Below are positions 12,672 to 14,630 of a DNA stretch of 14,630 nucleotides, piece after piece; position 1 is the stretch's first letter, and every line of letters starts with the position of its first letter. A program made the translations under genes and the position numbers. Below the pieces are notes generated by a model. It saw only the letters and a list, made by a program, of their open reading frames with translations, was not told the DNA's origin and ran no database searches. The stretch is from Thermoplasmatota archaeon (GTDB lineage Archaea > Thermoplasmatota > E2 > DHVEG-1). The stretch lies in assembly GCA_030612095.1 (NCBI GenBank), contig JAUWOO010000029.1, positions 1-14,630 on the forward strand, written 5' to 3'.

Positions 12672-14615
12672 ATGAAAAGAATGGTTTCGATAGGAGTAGT
12701 TGTATTTGTACTAATATCAGGAATTAGCGTTGTATCCATCCAGGATAATACTTTTGAATCTATGAATGATGCAGATGTTTCTACAACTGTTTTTGAAGGA
12801 GTTGAGACCTGTTGCACAGATGGGATTGACAACGACGGCGATGGATTAGTTGACAATGAGGATGGTGACTGCTGGATAAAAGAAGCACCGATATATGAAA
12901 CACACCCTTGTTACTATAATGGGACATTTAGGAGTCTAACTGAACAAATACCTAAAATTGCTGATTCAGGTGTTAAGACAATTTATATGATGCCTATTTG
13001 GGAACATGAACCTCTTCCACCCGGGGACAACAACTATCGCTATGGTTTCGTATACCACATCCTTGATTATTATAAGATTAGTCCGGAATTTGGAACTGAG
13101 AGAGAATTAAAGGAATTAATAAATAGCGTACATGAAAACAACATGAAAATAATCTTTGATTTGACTGCGACTTGCACCTTTAAGGATAGTGAAATATATA
13201 AGTGGAGTCTGAGCATATCTTTATCTGAACTAAAGGAGATGGATCTGAAATTAGAATACACCCCTGACAAAAAATATGTCTTTTCGAATTGTAGAGTAGG
13301 CAATATGACTGGGATGTATGAAAGCATGGTTTTTTGTGATCTTTTCGGGGAGATTGTTGGTGATGAAGTAAAATTGTTCTCATATCCTGCCCCAGGTTTC
13401 GGTTATGCGGTTGATAAGACCGACCCGGAGGTTGTAGAATATTTTACAGAAGTGGCAGAATATTATGTGAAAGAATATGATATTGATGGCTGGAGAATTG
13501 ACGCACCCATAAATCACTGGAATCTGGAGATTATTCCAGGGGACCATTCCTCAACAGAGTTATTAAGAAGTGCAAAAAAAGCAGTTCTCAAAGTCAAGCC
13601 AGATGCTGTTTTTTATTCAGAGAGTCCATCAGTAATACCAATAAGTTTAAGTGAAAAACTACCAGATCCTGTACTTGATGAAATGTGTGAAGCATCTTAC
13701 AGTTATTATTTTAGCAGCAATATAGCAGATCATAAGACGTCAGAATTGCTGGTAAAATTTCTTTCCGATGAAACGATATGGCACGACCGCACAAGATCGA
13801 GGTTTGCAGAAACTCATGACACTTCCAGAATAAACGATAATGTTCCCCAATTAAATAAACCGTTGCTTGTGTTAATTTCTACAATTCCCGGAGTGCCAAT
13901 GATTCAGGCAGGACAGGAAGTTGGGGCAACAAACGCGTTTCTTCCTGATGCTCCAGTAGACTGGGCTAACGGCGACTATGAACTCAGAGACTTCTACAAA
14001 AAAGTATTTACTGTCCGTAATAATAACAACGCCTTAAAATATGGCACAATTGAAAACATCTGGGAATCTGGAGACGATACTTTTGCTTACCTGAGAGAAT
14101 TTGAAGGTGAGAAAGTAATCGTGATAGTAAATTTCCTAGAAAAACAAGCAACATCAACGCTTAATCTCTCCTTCTTAGAAAATGGAACTATTTTGTATGA
14201 TGGGCTAAATAATGAAGCTTTTATGGTCAGTGATCCGTGTAACTTCAGTATATCTATACCTGCTTATGGTTATAGGATTCTTTTTTTGAAAGAAGGAGAT
14301 GAACCGATTGTATATTTTGAAAAACCAAAAGATAAGTATTTGTATATTTTTGATAGGGAGATTATGCCCAGCATTTTTGGGAATACAATTATCTTGGGTA
14401 AAATAACCATAGAAGTAGATGCATATGATGAAGATGGAGTAGAAAAAGTAGAGTTTTATGTTGACAATGAACTGAAATATGTAGATGACGAATCACCTTA
14501 TCAATGGCTTTGGGATGAAAGAACGTTTGGAAGACATGAGATAAAAGCGATAGCTTATGATGAAGAAGGAAATAAAGCAGAGGATGAAATTGATGTAACG
14601 ATATTCAATATCTAG
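12672..14615 (+). CDS. Secreted GH13 alpha-amylase-family enzyme with intact catalytic triad
   Basis: This 647-residue enzyme starts at ATG 12672; the in-frame ATG at 12657 lies inside the previous gene. A signal peptide (MKRMVSIGVVVFVLISG) is followed by a calcium-binding-like loop DGIDNDGDGLVDNEDGDC (50-67) between cysteines. The GH13 barrel shows VKTIYMMPIW (101-110), region I IIFDLTATC (160-168, D163 kept, usual N-H replaced by T-C), region II GWRIDAP (273-279, R275 and nucleophile D277), region III FYSES (314-318, acid/base E317), and region IV FAETHD (378-383, H382 and transition-state stabiliser D383). IPGVPMIQAGQEVG (405-418) is typical of the family. Domain C (455-541) and the Ig-like module (544-647) end the protein. 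It should act on alpha-glucans outside the cell; the subfamily and product cannot be read. The stop TAG is 15 bases from the window end and those bases show nothing. Confidence 0.9.
   Translation: MKRMVSIGVVVFVLISGISVVSIQDNTFESMNDADVSTTVFEGVETCCTDGIDNDGDGLVDNEDGDCWIKEAPIYETHPCYYNGTFRSLTEQIPKIADSGVKTIYMMPIWEHEPLPPGDNNYRYGFVYHILDYYKISPEFGTERELKELINSVHENNMKIIFDLTATCTFKDSEIYKWSLSISLSELKEMDLKLEYTPDKKYVFSNCRVGNMTGMYESMVFCDLFGEIVGDEVKLFSYPAPGFGYAVDKTDPEVVEYFTEVAEYYVKEYDIDGWRIDAPINHWNLEIIPGDHSSTELLRSAKKAVLKVKPDAVFYSESPSVIPISLSEKLPDPVLDEMCEASYSYYFSSNIADHKTSELLVKFLSDETIWHDRTRSRFAETHDTSRINDNVPQLNKPLLVLISTIPGVPMIQAGQEVGATNAFLPDAPVDWANGDYELRDFYKKVFTVRNNNNALKYGTIENIWESGDDTFAYLREFEGEKVIVIVNFLEKQATSTLNLSFLENGTILYDGLNNEAFMVSDPCNFSISIPAYGYRILFLKEGDEPIVYFEKPKDKYLYIFDREIMPSIFGNTIILGKITIEVDAYDEDGVEKVEFYVDNELKYVDDESPYQWLWDERTFGRHEIKAIAYDEEGNKAEDEIDVTIFNI
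14304..14612 (+). repeat. C-terminal Ig-like module, copy 5
   Basis: Residues 545-647 of the fifth operon protein (PIVYFEKPKDKYLYIF to DVTIFNI). It contains VEKVEFYVDNELKYVDDE, PYQWLWDERTFGRHEIKAI and YDEEGNKAEDEIDV. It is a mosaic at DNA level: its middle is closest to copy 2 and its end to copy 3. Unlike copies 2, 3 and 4 it ends without a G or GE tail and without a ribosome site for a following gene, consistent with the operon ending here. Confidence 0.88.
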
Positions 14616-14630
14616 ACTGGGAGAAAATCA

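Noticed and set aside
6322..14612. The five repeated modules as a CRISPR-like or transposon-derived array
   Set aside because: Each copy is in frame at the end of a distinct gene, shows protein-level conservation and variable DNA spacing of 1.3-2.7 kb, and lacks terminal repeats.
1..14630. tRNA or rRNA genes
   Set aside because: No cloverleaf-like sequence with a convincing T-loop and acceptor stem, and no rRNA core segment, was seen on either strand. GGTGCAAATCCC at 2313-2324 looks like a T-arm but belongs to intron domain I.

Overview
The window looks like archaeal DNA, probably from an uncultivated Thermoplasmata-like euryarchaeon. The kingdom call rests on TATA-like boxes about 30-50 bases upstream of starts with very short leaders, GGTGA/GGGGA-type ribosome sites, an MNT-HEPN pair, a DUF4143-type ATPase and a series of secreted proteins ending in the same Ig-like module. 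The lineage is inference; no rRNA or marker gene is present.

Left part (1-2221): an mntA-hepT toxin-antitoxin pair (61-712), then a stand-alone AAA ATPase with a C-terminal nuclease-like DUF4143 region (833-2119), both AT-rich. Behind them is a 15-codon stub that starts like a secreted or membrane protein and stops at once (2174-2221), followed by a hairpin and a T-run.

Middle (about 2284-4160): a complete group II intron of the IIC type. It has recognisable domain I and III sequences, a reverse transcriptase/maturase without an endonuclease domain, a domain V with a C-G-C catalytic triad, and the 3' end CCTACCCGAT. It sits just downstream of the hairpin/T-run, as IIC introns usually do, and carries no passenger genes.

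Right part (4288-14615): one tightly packed, same-strand operon of five secreted proteins separated by 1-5 bases. In order they are a plant-type GH51 alpha-L-arabinofuranosidase with an inserted carbohydrate-binding module, a large unassigned TIM-barrel-like protein with a nested F5/8C (discoidin) domain, a divergent GH13-like protein with degraded motifs, a non-catalytic-looking beta-rich protein, and a GH13 alpha-amylase-family enzyme with its three catalytic acids intact. All five carry an N-terminal signal peptide and end in the same roughly 100-residue Ig-like module finishing in IFNI/IFNF or similar. No transporter, regulator or membrane anchor is present.

The operon reads as an exported polysaccharide-degradation set: arabinofuranosyl side chains plus an alpha-glucan-like backbone are the best-supported targets. 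The shared C-terminal module probably determines where the proteins end up (cell surface, S-layer or a common scaffold). That module, the unassigned second and fourth proteins, and the IIC intron in an apparently archaeal setting are the most interesting items.
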